A stretch of 64,000 nt of DNA from JALYLC01 sp963743275 (GTDB taxonomy: Bacteria; Actinomycetota; Thermoleophilia; Gaiellales; JALYLC01): the NCBI GenBank assembly GCA_963743275.1, contig CAVUPB010000007.1:1-64000 (forward strand), read 5' to 3'. Positions 1 through 8,592 of the stretch are shown here, piece by piece (the stretch's first letter is position 1; each line of letters begins with the position of its first letter). Position numbers and translations under genes: made by a program. Below the pieces are notes generated by a model that was not told the DNA's origin, searched no databases, and was given only the letters and a program-made list of their open reading frames with translations.

Positions 1-1
1 C

Positions 2-397
2 TCACGCGGCCTCCCAGCCTCCGGGCGGGGCCCATTCGCGGTGGAGGCTGACCCGCTCGAGCGGATCGTCGTCTCCCGCCGGCCCGTAGACCACGAGCTC
101 GACCGCGGGGGTGCCCTCGCCGTGCCGCCGGGCCGCGCGCACCCGGGTGCCGGAGAAGAGCTGCGGCCATTCCTCGAACGGTCCGAAGCCGGCCTCGAGC
201 GCCCTGACCGTGGGTCCGGCGCCCTCGGCGAAGACGACGTCGGCGCCGCCGGCGACATCCGCATTCCACGGCTTGACCTCGACTTCGCGCAGCGGTCGCG
301 GCGGATGCTCCCAGCGACGCGCGAACAGCGCGCAATCCTCACTCGCCGCGAGGTCGGCGACGACCTCCTCGAGAGCACGGATCGCCGCGGGCGTCAC
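2..397 (-). CDS. Small protein coupled to the eCIS-like toxin candidate
   Basis: A 131-residue protein of unknown family. The start is a GTG whose last bases form the TGA stop of the large upstream gene (GTGA overlap), so translation is probably coupled; the same frame can be extended upstream but that would run through the end of the neighbour. It is acidic to neutral, with no signal peptide or membrane segment visible, and ends with Trp-rich residues (REWAPPGGWEAA). A small cytoplasmic protein translated together with a large toxin-like protein would fit an immunity protein or loading chaperone, but that is inference from position only. No catalytic motif was recognised. The stop lies at the very start of the window, so the gene is complete. 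Confidence 0.6.
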   Translation of the reverse strand: MTPAAIRALEEVVADLAASEDCALFARRWEHPPRPLREVEVKPWNADVAGGADVVFAEGAGPTVRALEAGFGPFEEWPQLFSGTRVRAARRHGEGTPAVELVVYGPAGDDDPLERVSLHREWAPPGGWEAA

Positions 398-3345
398 GGC
401 GCTCGACCCGCCGACGCGTTGGCCAGCGCGCGCTGGGTGCTGCGCACCTCGTCCATTGCCTCGCTCCACTTGGCGTAGGCGTTCCAGTTGTCGAGCTTGG
501 CCGCATACGACGCCGGCGCGCCGCCCTCGAAGCCCTTCGCGAGGACATTCGTGCTGGTCTCCCACGCGGCGGCCGCGTTCTTGAGGTCCGTCTGGGCCTG
601 CTTGAACTCGCGCACGAGCTCGAAGCGCTCGCGCATCGCCGCGCCGGCGGCCTCCCCGGCCTCGTGTGCGCTGACCTCCTCCGCCAGCGCGCGATACTTG
701 CCGTAGGCGGTCTTGTAGGCCGAGTCGGCCGCATGGTACTCGGCGACGAGCGCGTCGACCGCGGGATCACCCGCCTTCAGCACCTCGGCGCCGCCGGCCT
801 TCTTCACGGCCGTGTCCAGGCGTTTGCTGACGTTGTTGAGCTCGACCGTGAGCGGATCCAGGGCATCGATCGTGGTCTTCCGGTAGCCGCTGCCACTGCC
901 CCAGACCGATTCCCACATCCCGCGCAGCTCGGCCTCCCTGGTGCTGTCCTTTGCGAGCCTCGCGCCCGGGCGGCTCCCGTTCTGGACGTCCTCGGCCGCT
1001 TTTGCGATGTCCGGCCGCATCTTCAGCTCCTGCGCCACCTGCGCGGCGCTGTGCCCGTCGTTGATGCGCATCTGCGCGACGCCGAACATGTCCTTCGCGT
1101 GCTCGCTCTCGTGCGCGATGGTGTCGACGAGCACCGCGAAGTCCGTCTCGCTGATGGTCTTCCCCAGGAATCTGTCGCTGATCCAGATCTCCCACGGCAT
1201 CACCGCCGTCTCCCCGCGATGGCCGAAGGTCTTGGGAATCCCGCGGGGTGGCGGGATGCCGGCCGCTCGCAACTCGGCCTCGTGCGGCTCGAGCAGCCGG
1301 CCGAGCCGGCGCTCCGGCGTCAGGCGTGCCCACTCCTCGTAGACCGAATGCGCCTTGGCCGCAAGCTCGCGGGCGCGCGGCGTGATCGCTCCCTCGCCGC
1401 CCGGGCCCATCGCCCGCGGCCCCGCGACGGCGGCGTCCTTGGCCGCCTCGCTCAGCGCCTTGCCCTCGGCAGTGGCCTCGCCGCCGGCGAGCTTGACGAG
1501 CTCGTCGACCGGAATGCCGGTGCGCCGGATCGTCTCCTGCGGGCCGAGCTCGCGCACGGCGGTGCGCAGCGCTTCGGCGGCGCGCTCCGGCGCGAGCTTG
1601 GCGAGTCCTTCGAGTCCCTCGCGCGCGGCCGACCGCGACGCCGCCGCCGCGGCCTTTGCGCCGCCCACCGCGCCCTTGGCGGCCATGAACGCGTCGAGGA
1701 ACGCGAACGCCGTGTCGAGCACGGCCGCGGCCTGGGCCTCGCTCACCTGCTCCGTGGTGACGAGTTGCGTGTCCTTCGACGTCGCCGTCTGCGCGGCCGT
1801 GGCGAGCGCCTCGTACTTCTGGATCGAGAACCCGGCCTGCATGCCGCCGGCGGCGGTGCCGGCGGCGGCCCACAGGAAGGTCGCCATACCGCCGGTCGCG
1901 ATCTCGGAGAACAGGAACGCGGCGGCCGCGAGGCTCGCGAGTCCCATCGTGCGCCAGAACTCCGTGGAGTGATATTCGCCGATGACGTCCTTGGAGACCG
2001 ACTTGGCGAGCTTGGAGTTCCAGGCGAGCCCGCTGCGCGCGGGCATGCCGTCCCAGAGCTTCTGGTGGATCGGCGTGAAGTCGCGCCAGTCGATCCGGCC
2101 GTCGGCGATCATCGGTCCCGCGCGCTCGATCGCGGCGCTCGTCTCGTTGAGGGCGCGGCCGAGCTGGACCATCGCCTCGCGCGGCGACATCTGGGCGATC
2201 CGGCCGGCCTCGCCCGGCTTGCCGCTGGAGGCTGCGAACAGCGCGGGGCTCTTCGACGCGATCACGGCGCGCGCCGCCGTGACCTTGCGGAACTGCGCCA
2301 TGACGTCGTCGTAGCTGCGGTACTGCCCCTCGCGTCCCTTCGGGGGACCGGTCGGCGGCGGGTGCTCCGGGCTGAACTTGACGTCGACGACCCACGTCGT
2401 CTGGGCCGGCGCGCCGCCCTCGGGCAGGCCGCCGCCCGACCCGCCGCCGCCCCCCGGGGCGGGGAGCGCGGGATTGGTCGGCGTGCCGCCGGCCGAGGAC
2501 TGGTCGCCGCTCGGAGCGCCCGGGGCCTTGGGCGGGGTCGTCGTCTCCATCGTCCCGACGGAGACGTCGTAGAGGCCGGTGAGGACATCGTCGGCGCGCT
2601 GGATCTCGCGTGCCAGCTGCTGCACCTCGATGATCTCCTGCCCGGGCGCGGGCGCGGGCCCGCCGGCGCCGAAGAGGTCGTCCACGTGGCCGAGGTTGAG
2701 CCGTCCCATCTCGGCCTTGACCGCCTCGGCGTTCTTCTGCTGGTAGACCTCCGCGACGCCCTTGACGTCGTCGCCGAACTTGTCGCGGTAGGGCTTCAAT
2801 GCCTTGAGCCCGCCGAGGTTCACCTCGGCCGCGACGCACTTGTCCCAGAGCGCCTCGTTCTGGGCGTACGCGTCGAGGATCCCCTTCTCCCCGAAGGCCT
2901 CCCACATCTTCATGATGGCCTCGCGATCCGAGCCGCCGACCCACCACGTGTCCTCGAGCAGGACGTGGATCATGGCGATGCGGTCGGCGGGGGCGACCGG
3001 GCCGTAGTCGTTGATCTCCCTGATCCCGGTGGTGTCCTTGTCGGCGATCAGCTTCTTGTAGTCCGGCGCCCCGGGCTTGGCCGGCCCGCCCGCCGACGAC
3101 CGGTCGCCGGGCGCCGTGACCGAGGGCGTCGGGGTGCCGACCCCGCCCGAGGAGTCGTCGCGCTGGAGCAGTCGCGCGACCGCGGTATTGCCCGCGGAGG
3201 CCTGCAGGGCGCGCGCCGCTCCGGCGCGCCCGCCGGCTCTCGCGCCGGCGCGCGGCGTGCCGAGGCCCAGACCAAGTCCCGCCGGCACGTGGGCGGGGCC
3301 CTCCGCGGCCGGCTGCGGCGCGAGATCGGCCTCCGGCCCGGACAT
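394..3345 (-). CDS. Large eCIS-associated-type protein with HExxH metallopeptidase-like motif
   Basis: A 983-residue multidomain protein. Near residues 47-62 it has LQASAGNTAVARLLQR, the LQ..AGN.AV..LLQ motif common at the N-terminus of proteins found with extracellular contractile injection systems. Gly/Pro-rich linkers follow. Around residues 450-500 is an Ala/Gly-rich hydrophobic stretch that could insert in a membrane. Near residue 746 is HESEH, an HExxH zinc-metallopeptidase signature. The C-terminal 200 residues are helical and charged, likely coiled coil. I start at the ATG at 3345 because the in-frame sequence upstream reads as the tail of a recombinase remnant (HPKLHAAP, GTAGNTRATRR). 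Its stop overlaps the GTG of the small downstream gene. By family analogy it could be an injected or polymorphic toxin; the target is unknown and no eCIS structural gene is in this window. Confidence 0.7.
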   Translation of the reverse strand: MSGPEADLAPQPAAEGPAHVPAGLGLGLGTPRAGARAGGRAGAARALQASAGNTAVARLLQRDDSSGGVGTPTPSVTAPGDRSSAGGPAKPGAPDYKKLIADKDTTGIREINDYGPVAPADRIAMIHVLLEDTWWVGGSDREAIMKMWEAFGEKGILDAYAQNEALWDKCVAAEVNLGGLKALKPYRDKFGDDVKGVAEVYQQKNAEAVKAEMGRLNLGHVDDLFGAGGPAPAPGQEIIEVQQLAREIQRADDVLTGLYDVSVGTMETTTPPKAPGAPSGDQSSAGGTPTNPALPAPGGGGGSGGGLPEGGAPAQTTWVVDVKFSPEHPPPTGPPKGREGQYRSYDDVMAQFRKVTAARAVIASKSPALFAASSGKPGEAGRIAQMSPREAMVQLGRALNETSAAIERAGPMIADGRIDWRDFTPIHQKLWDGMPARSGLAWNSKLAKSVSKDVIGEYHSTEFWRTMGLASLAAAAFLFSEIATGGMATFLWAAAGTAAGGMQAGFSIQKYEALATAAQTATSKDTQLVTTEQVSEAQAAAVLDTAFAFLDAFMAAKGAVGGAKAAAAASRSAAREGLEGLAKLAPERAAEALRTAVRELGPQETIRRTGIPVDELVKLAGGEATAEGKALSEAAKDAAVAGPRAMGPGGEGAITPRARELAAKAHSVYEEWARLTPERRLGRLLEPHEAELRAAGIPPPRGIPKTFGHRGETAVMPWEIWISDRFLGKTISETDFAVLVDTIAHESEHAKDMFGVAQMRINDGHSAAQVAQELKMRPDIAKAAEDVQNGSRPGARLAKDSTREAELRGMWESVWGSGSGYRKTTIDALDPLTVELNNVSKRLDTAVKKAGGAEVLKAGDPAVDALVAEYHAADSAYKTAYGKYRALAEEVSAHEAGEAAGAAMRERFELVREFKQAQTDLKNAAAAWETSTNVLAKGFEGGAPASYAAKLDNWNAYAKWSEAMDEVRSTQRALANASAGRAP

Positions 3346-3435
3346 GCGCCGGAGTATCCCCCCCGGGGATGGGAAAAGCCAGCGGCCCGGCGCCGCGGCG
3401 GCCACCGCGAAGCGCGCCGCCTGCGGCGGTGGCGC

Positions 3436-3672
3436 GCCCCGAACGATACGGCGTGTTGCCCGCGTGTTGCCCGCCGTACCCTTGCGGATCATCGCGTCCG
3501 CAGCGATCGGCGCGGCGTGCAGCTTCGGGTGCACGTGCCGGCGCAGCGCCGTGACGCCTCGGTCGGCGTGCCCGAGGTGCGCGGCGATCTCGGCGGCGCT
3601 CTAGCCCTGCTCGGCCATCAGGCTCGCGAGTCCGTGGCGCAACTGGTGCGGCGCCGCGCGCGGCAACGGCCG
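3436..3672 (-). pseudogene. Tyrosine recombinase C-terminal remnant
   Basis: Read on the minus strand, this stretch gives APHQLRHGLASLMAEQG, a TAG stop at 3603-3601, then SAAEIAAHLGHADRGVTALRR and HVHPKLHA. That is the HxLRH...LGH...rYaH block of the phage-integrase catalytic domain. The box expected to carry the nucleophilic Tyr reads RRHVH, so the Tyr is lost. A second stop (TGA at 3675-3673) lies just upstream in the same frame. The end (AGNTRATRR) also resembles integrase tails. It is therefore a dead fragment. It probably belongs with the remnant at 4633-4785 on the same strand. Confidence 0.75.
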
Positions 3673-3818
3673 TCACGCACGCCGGACGGAAGATGCGCTG
3701 CGCCAGGCTCGCGCCGGAGTGACAGCCGCGGCGAAGTCGACGTCCAGCCACCGCGTGCGGAGAGTTACGCTGCCCCCTGCCCAGGGTATGCTGGTGCAGC
3801 ATTCCTGGAGGAGGACTC

Positions 3819-4583
3819 ATGACACGTGTGTTGGCGGTCAGCCTGGCCGTCGCGGCGATGCTGATGCTTGCGGTAGGCGCCGAGGCGATCACCAATGGTG
3901 TCCCGGATGGGAACGGCCATCCTGAGGTCGGAGCCCTGCTCGCGCAGCAGGCGTACTCGGACGGGACGTGGGAGACGTGCACGGGCACGCTGGTCGCTCC
4001 ACGCGTGTTTCTGACCGCCGCGCACTGCGACGAGGGCGTCAGCCGTGTCGCGGTGACGTTCGACACCTCGTACGTCTTCCCGACGGGTACGACGTACTGG
4101 GGCACCTGGCATGCCGACCCGCTGTACAACAAGGCTCAGGGCGATCCCCATGACATCGCGGTCGTCGTACTGGACGATGACCCAGGGATCACACCGGCCG
4201 CGCTGCCCCCAGCCGGCTCGCTGAGAGGCCTCTCCCGCGACCAGCAGTTCACGTCGGTCGGCTACGGCGCCCAGTCCGTGACCTTCGGTGCGGGCGGGCA
4301 GATCTTCCACTACGCAGACATCCGCTACGTCGCCGTCGGGACGCTCAACGCGATCAACCCCGCCTGGCTCCGCATCTCGCAGAACGCGTCGACCGGCAAC
4401 GGCGGCACCTGCTACGGCGATTCGGGCGGCCCGAATTTCCTTGGCGCGGGCTCGAGCGAGACGAACATCGTCGCGGCGACGACGATCACGGGGGACACGC
4501 CCTGCCGTTCGACGAACGTCGATTACCGGCTCGACACGCCGTCCGCGCGGGCATTCCTCGGCAACTACGTCGCGCTTCCGTAA
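3819..4583 (+). CDS. Secreted trypsin-like serine protease (S1 family)
   Basis: A 254-residue S1 peptidase. Residues 1-23 form a signal peptide (charged start, hydrophobic core, AEA before the mature end), so it should act outside the cell. The catalytic triad is complete: His69 in TAAHC, Asp112 in HDIAVV and Ser202 in GDSGGP. Cys53/Cys70 and Cys198 plus a later Cys can form the usual disulfides. The start has a strong ribosome site (GGAGGAGG) 5-12 bases upstream. A possible -10 box TATGCT lies at 3787-3792. It sits on the opposite strand between the two recombinase remnants, so it was probably acquired with, or inserted into, a mobile element. The substrate cannot be inferred. Confidence 0.9.
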   Translation: MTRVLAVSLAVAAMLMLAVGAEAITNGVPDGNGHPEVGALLAQQAYSDGTWETCTGTLVAPRVFLTAAHCDEGVSRVAVTFDTSYVFPTGTTYWGTWHADPLYNKAQGDPHDIAVVVLDDDPGITPAALPPAGSLRGLSRDQQFTSVGYGAQSVTFGAGGQIFHYADIRYVAVGTLNAINPAWLRISQNASTGNGGTCYGDSGGPNFLGAGSSETNIVAATTITGDTPCRSTNVDYRLDTPSARAFLGNYVALP

Positions 4584-4632
4584 GGGCACGTCGCGGCTCG
4601 GTGGGAGCCGAAGTCGTCCCGGCGCCCGCTCT

Positions 4633-4785
4633 CTACGCGCACATCCGGCCCGTGGAGAAATCCAGCTTCCGTATGGCTGCCAAGCCCTGACGCCAAGCCT
4701 GGGCGATCAGGTCCGCCACGTCGTGCGGGGTGAGCGTGTCGATGGGCCGCGAGCGCAGCGCCTTCGGGAACCGGGGTGCTTCTTG
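4633..4785 (-). pseudogene. Possible tyrosine recombinase core-binding-domain remnant
   Basis: The minus-strand frame reads RPIDTLTPHDVADLIAQ, then GLAAIRKL and a TAG stop. This resembles the SAM-like DNA-binding domain at the N-terminal side of phage integrases (pattern TP.DVA.L...GL...IRK). The continuation into the catalytic domain is missing. The catalytic remnant at 3436-3672 lies downstream on the same strand, with the protease gene in between. I infer that both derive from one integrase that stood beside the tRNA-derived repeat at 5193. The match is short, so confidence is moderate. Confidence 0.45.
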
Positions 4786-4851
4786 CGCCGCTCCGCGCGA
4801 GCGCGGACGGCGCACGGCGCACGGTCACGGAACACGCACGCCCCCGCGTGC

Positions 4852-5064
4852 TCACATCGTGAGAGGTCGCGTTTGGGAACGCGGTCGTGCTCGCGCGACG
4901 TCTCGCGGGGTGATCGTCGTGCGCTTTCCGACCGCGGGACGCACACGCATGGAGCCGTCCGGGTGGACCCACTCGATGAGCGCTCGGCGCTCGTGCTGGC
5001 CGGGCTTGCGGTAAGTGACGTAGCCGCCGACTCGGGGCGCTGTGGGTGCAGGTTCAGGCGTCAT
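4852..5064 (-). CDS. Small hypothetical protein
   Basis: A possible 70-residue protein (starts MTPEPAPTAP) with a middle part (GGYVTYRKPG, ALIEWVHPDGSMRV) that alternates like a small beta-barrel. No family was recognised. There is no clear ribosome site, and the surrounding 800 bases hold only gene fragments, so it may itself be a remnant or spurious. It lies beside the tRNA-derived repeat, where small excisionase-like or orphan genes are common. Confidence 0.3.
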   Translation of the reverse strand: MTPEPAPTAPRVGGYVTYRKPGQHERRALIEWVHPDGSMRVRPAVGKRTTITPRDVARARPRSQTRPLTM

Positions 5065-5192
5065 CGTCGGTGGGACAGTACCGTGACGACCGGGAGCCCC
5101 AGCGGCGCGGCGATGTTGCGACGTTGTTGACGCCCGCCTGTCGTCGCTTCGCACGCCGGTCGCTCGTTGCGATGGTTGAGACGAATGCGGAG

Positions 5193-5235
5193 AGCCGACG
5201 CGGGGATTCGAACCCCGGACCCCTTCATTACGAGT
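5193..5235. repeat. att-like copy of tRNA-Thr 3' part (left island end)
   Basis: These 43 bases are identical, in the same orientation, to 18973-19015. The latter is the acceptor, T-arm and anticodon-side part of an intact tRNA-Thr(CGT). After GAGT at 5235 the sequence diverges from the tRNA. Such a partial tRNA copy is the expected product of site-specific integration at a tRNA 3' end. It marks the outer end of a 13.8 kb island. Confidence 0.9.
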
Positions 5236-5412
5236 CTAGTTCCCGGCGTTCGGAGCGTCTTCGGCTGATGTTCTGAGCGCGCTCCTGGAGCCTGATCAGC
5301 CCGATGCTCGCGCGGTGAGATTTGGCTGGCGGGGTTGCCCGGCAGTGCCGGCGTCGCCCGCGTACCGTTACGGACGAGTCGGGCGCGAGTAGCAGCGATC
5401 GCCGACTCGGGT

Positions 5413-6738
5413 CTAGAACCCGTCGTCCACGAGACGACTCGAACCCTGCCCGATGTCGGCGGCGATCGCGGCGAAGATCGTATTCAGCTGCGCAGCATTG
5501 GGCTGATTATAGAAGTCGCCAGGCGAGGCGATCTGCGAGAGGGTGTTGTAGGACGTGATCGCAGGACTCTCGTTCGTATTGCTCGCGTAGTGGTAGCAGC
5601 CGGCAGTTCCGGCGGTGCAGGACACCCAATTTCCCTGATTGTTCTTCTTGTGGAAATCGCCAGCCGTGCAGTAGACGTTGCTCCCGAGCGCGTAGCCGAT
5701 GCTGTAGATCGTCACGCCCGCGGCCTTGTAGCCGCTGGCGAGGTTGATCGCGGTGTGGCACGGCTGCTGATCATCGGCGTTGTTCTGCGGGTAGATCGTG
5801 TTCGGCCCGTAGACGCTCCCGATGTTGGCCTCGCCGTCGGTCAAGAAGATGATGTAATCAGGTACGTTCGGACGGCCGTGCGCATCGAGCTCGGCCTTGG
5901 CCTGGCGGAGCGCCTCACTGTATGAGGTATTGCCACCGGCTTCGATGCACGCGCCGGAGGCGCCATCCACGGTGTGCAGATAGAGACCGGATGACGTGTT
6001 GAGGGCCGTGCCGGTCTTGTAGTTGCCGCTGATGGTGTCGGTGAGGTAGCCGCGAGTCGCTGCGTCATAACCGTCGTAGCCGTTGCCGCCAAGTGAGTTG
6101 TACGGCGCAGAGCAGGGATTGGTGGCCGTCGTCTGGACGGGCGGGAAGTCCAGCATCCCGATCTCCGCGGCCGGCGGGTTCATCATCCCCAGCAGGGTGC
6201 GTATGCCGTCCTTGGCGTTGTTCAGGTCGGTGCAAGTGCCGCCAGGCCCGGTCGGAGAGCACATCGAGCCGGTGCGGTCGACCGCGAGCACGATGTCGAC
6301 CGGGGTAGACGCGCATGGGCTGCAGGCATTCGCGTGCGCGGCAACGTCGAAATGAGTTATCCCGAAGATCTTGGCGAACCACGTGTTCGTGCTCGCGGAA
6401 CCCGTCACGGTGAGCTGGTTGGGATTGACGGCGGCGTTGCAACCGGTCGCGATGACGGCGGTGTTTGTGCATTTCACCTGGTAGGTGAAGGTCAAGCCGG
6501 AGAGGTTCGCTGGGGTGTTCGCGCTTGCATACGAGGCGGCAGTGGCAAGTGCCGTCGTGCCGTTCGGTAGGTCCTGTGCGCCTGCGAGCGCCGCAGCGTC
6601 GGTGGCGCTCTGAAGCTGGCGCTTCGCGTAGTAGGCGTAGCCGACGTCGATCGCGAACGCGGCGATGCCGAGTAGCGCGACGAGTGCCATCACCACTAGG
6701 GGCAGAATCTGCCCGCGCTGTCCGCGTGCCCTACGCAT
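5413..6738 (-). CDS. TadG-like pilus-assembly protein with von Willebrand A domain
   Basis: A 441-residue protein. Residues 1-45 match the Tad N-terminus: GQRGQILPLVVMALVALLG followed by Asp and Tyr-rich residues and the AATDAAALAGAQ pattern typical of TadE/TadG-like proteins that anchor in the membrane. From about residue 150 a vWA domain begins with the metal-site motif DRTGSM and later FLTDGEAN. It is rich in Cys, suggesting extracytoplasmic disulfides. I chose the ATG at 6738, which follows AGGAG, over the ATG 39 bases upstream. No other tad genes (tadA-C, flp, prepilin peptidase) are nearby, so it is an orphan. Its role in adhesion or envelope function is inferred. It is the first gene inside the left island end. 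Confidence 0.8.
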   Translation of the reverse strand: MRRARGQRGQILPLVVMALVALLGIAAFAIDVGYAYYAKRQLQSATDAAALAGAQDLPNGTTALATAASYASANTPANLSGLTFTYQVKCTNTAVIATGCNAAVNPNQLTVTGSASTNTWFAKIFGITHFDVAAHANACSPCASTPVDIVLAVDRTGSMCSPTGPGGTCTDLNNAKDGIRTLLGMMNPPAAEIGMLDFPPVQTTATNPCSAPYNSLGGNGYDGYDAATRGYLTDTISGNYKTGTALNTSSGLYLHTVDGASGACIEAGGNTSYSEALRQAKAELDAHGRPNVPDYIIFLTDGEANIGSVYGPNTIYPQNNADDQQPCHTAINLASGYKAAGVTIYSIGYALGSNVYCTAGDFHKKNNQGNWVSCTAGTAGCYHYASNTNESPAITSYNTLSQIASPGDFYNQPNAAQLNTIFAAIAADIGQGSSRLVDDGF

Positions 6739-6846
6739 GCTCTCTCCTGACGGCACCGATCTGGTCTCGGTCGGCATCGCACGATCGCGATCGATCGCAC
6801 CCTCGGGCCCGCCGCGTCAGGCGTCATCACCCCAGTGAGGGGTTGT

Positions 6847-6862
6847 ATGAACGAACGCTCAT
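6847..6862. promoter_or_regulatory. Possible weak ArsR/SmtB-type operator
   Basis: ATGAA-CGAACG-CTCAT keeps the TGAA-N6-TTCA layout with one mismatch. It stands about 110 bases upstream of the TadG-like start and matches the two better sites at 8980-8995 and 9400-9419. Functional status is inferred and weak. Confidence 0.3.
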
Positions 6863-6948
6863 CAATGGCGTCGCGCCCATCCTCGAGGTCAGTTGAAGCA
6901 GCGTCTCCGGCGCGACGGGCCTGCCCGCGAGTCGGACGGACGCTCGCG

Positions 6949-8589
6949 TCAAGAACCTCGAAGCATGACCTCAGCCAGTCGCGCGACGAGCACGGCGACT
7001 GCGGTCAGCAGCTGCGCTCGTATGCAGATCAAGGCGATCCGCCGGGATCGTGACGGAGCCGGCCGCTGCAGCGTCTCCAGCGGCGGCATCGTCCACGCAG
7101 ATCGAAGCGACGCGACCTCGACAGCCTCGGTTCCGGCGGAGTGCCTGGGCAAGGTGAACGCCGCGACGGCGGCGAGCGCGAGCCCGAGAATGGCGAAGAG
7201 CACGAGACAGACCGTCGCCACGTCGAGGTGCGGAAACATCGTGATGATCGTCAACGCCGTCGAGAGCGTCACGAGAACTCCGACAGCCAGGGTCGCGAGA
7301 GCGTTCAGCCAGCGGGGGTTGACCCACGGTCCGAGGACGTGGTGGTCGTTGCAGAGCAGGAGTAGGAATACGCTGGCGCTCGGGAGCAGAACGCCGGCGA
7401 GCGCCTGAACGCCGATCGTGATGAGCCCGAGCGGCGCGCCGGGCAGCAGGACGACGATCGCCGCTCCGACGATCGTGAGCGCATACGTGGCGTGGAAGAC
7501 GGTCGCCTCGCGCCAGGTGCGATGCAGGGACTGCCTCCATCCGAAGTAGTCGCCGACCGCGTAGGAACTCGAGAGCGTGATGATGGCGGCTCCGAGCAGT
7601 GAGGCGTTGAGCAGGATGATCGCGAAGAGCCCGCCGGCGAGCGGCGAGACCGAGTTACGCAGCCCGCCTGCGACCTGGCCGGCGTCGCTGAAGTGGCCGT
7701 GGGCGCCGGCGCCTCCGAGTGCCCAAGCGCAAGTCAGCATGATCGCGATCGCGCCGAGCGTGACGGCGATCGTGCCGAGCAACGTGTCGATGCGCGCGTA
7801 GCCGAGCCAGCGCGGAGTGATGCGCTTGTCGACCACGTTGGACTGCTGGAAGAAGAGTTGCCACGGCGCGACCGTCGTTCCGGCGAGGGCGACGATCAAG
7901 AGGATCGACGAAGAGGAGAGACCGCCCTGGACTCCGGGCGCGAGCCCGCCGAGCGCGCTGCTTCGATGCGCCGAGTGGGCGAGCGCGACCAACGGCACGA
8001 CGAGGAAGCTCAGCGCGATCAGTACGTACATTGCGCGCTCCCAGCGCCGGAAGCTCCCGGCCGCGGTGACGCCCACGAGCATCGCAGCGGCGATCGGCAC
8101 TGCGAGATATCGGTTGATGTCGAAGTACTGCAGCGCCAGTGCGATTCCGATGAACTCCGTCACGATCGTCAGGGCATTGAGCACGAGAAGATCGCCAATC
8201 GCAAAGGCACCCCAGCGGTGCCCGAAGCGTTCGACGATCAGCCGCGCGTGACCGGCGCCGGTGACGGCGCCCAGGCGGGCAACCATCTCTTGGTTGATGA
8301 AGAGCACGGGTGCGAGCACGACGATTACCCAGAGGAGGCTCGTGCCGTAGCTCCGGCCTGCCTGGGAGTACACGGCGAGACCGCCCGCGTCGTTATCGGC
8401 GATCATGACGACGAGACCTGGGCCCATGATCGCGAGCATCGCGGCGACGCGACGGCCAAGCGTGCGTCGCGGCCCGGTGTCGAAGCATCCCACGGTGCCG
8501 AGCGCGCCCTCGATGTCACCGACATGGGCGCGGTCGAGCACCGAGCGACGCTCTGCCGGGGGCGTAAAGGTGGGCCGCGCGACGCCCAT
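6949..8589 (-). CDS. Nramp-family divalent metal transporter (divergent)
   Basis: A 546-residue membrane protein with about 11-12 hydrophobic segments and long N- and C-terminal tails. The start of the first segment (MGPGLVVMIADNDAGG) aligns with the Nramp TM1 motif DPGN, but reads DNDAGG. The TM6 counterpart is GTTVAPWQLFFQQS, lacking the Met of the canonical A..MPH metal site. Loss of that Met is a feature reported for Nramp-related Mg transporters, so Mg or a hard cation is possible, though this is inference. The ATG is 3 bases after the stop of the ArsR-family gene, so the two form an operon and metal-responsive control is likely. A second paralogue lies at 16198. Confidence 0.85.
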   Translation of the reverse strand: MGVARPTFTPPAERRSVLDRAHVGDIEGALGTVGCFDTGPRRTLGRRVAAMLAIMGPGLVVMIADNDAGGLAVYSQAGRSYGTSLLWVIVVLAPVLFINQEMVARLGAVTGAGHARLIVERFGHRWGAFAIGDLLVLNALTIVTEFIGIALALQYFDINRYLAVPIAAAMLVGVTAAGSFRRWERAMYVLIALSFLVVPLVALAHSAHRSSALGGLAPGVQGGLSSSSILLIVALAGTTVAPWQLFFQQSNVVDKRITPRWLGYARIDTLLGTIAVTLGAIAIMLTCAWALGGAGAHGHFSDAGQVAGGLRNSVSPLAGGLFAIILLNASLLGAAIITLSSSYAVGDYFGWRQSLHRTWREATVFHATYALTIVGAAIVVLLPGAPLGLITIGVQALAGVLLPSASVFLLLLCNDHHVLGPWVNPRWLNALATLAVGVLVTLSTALTIITMFPHLDVATVCLVLFAILGLALAAVAAFTLPRHSAGTEAVEVASLRSAWTMPPLETLQRPAPSRSRRIALICIRAQLLTAVAVLVARLAEVMLRGS

Positions 8590-8592
8590 CGG

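Noticed and set aside
3346..3534. N-terminal extension of the eCIS-type protein to the ATG at 3534
   Set aside because: The extra residues (HPKLHAAP..., AGNTRATRR) are the tail of a tyrosine recombinase in the same frame, so the start at 3345 is more likely.
664..3822. Long open frame on the plus strand opposite the eCIS-type gene
   Set aside because: It has no family features, is rich in Arg, and mirrors the third-position GC of the minus-strand gene, as expected for a shadow frame in high-GC DNA. The same holds for other long antisense frames here (for example over the CopA, MMPL and Mo-hydroxylase genes).
5413..6738. Part of a complete Tad pilus locus
   Set aside because: Only the TadG-like protein is present; no tadA, tadB/C, flp or prepilin peptidase gene lies in the island.
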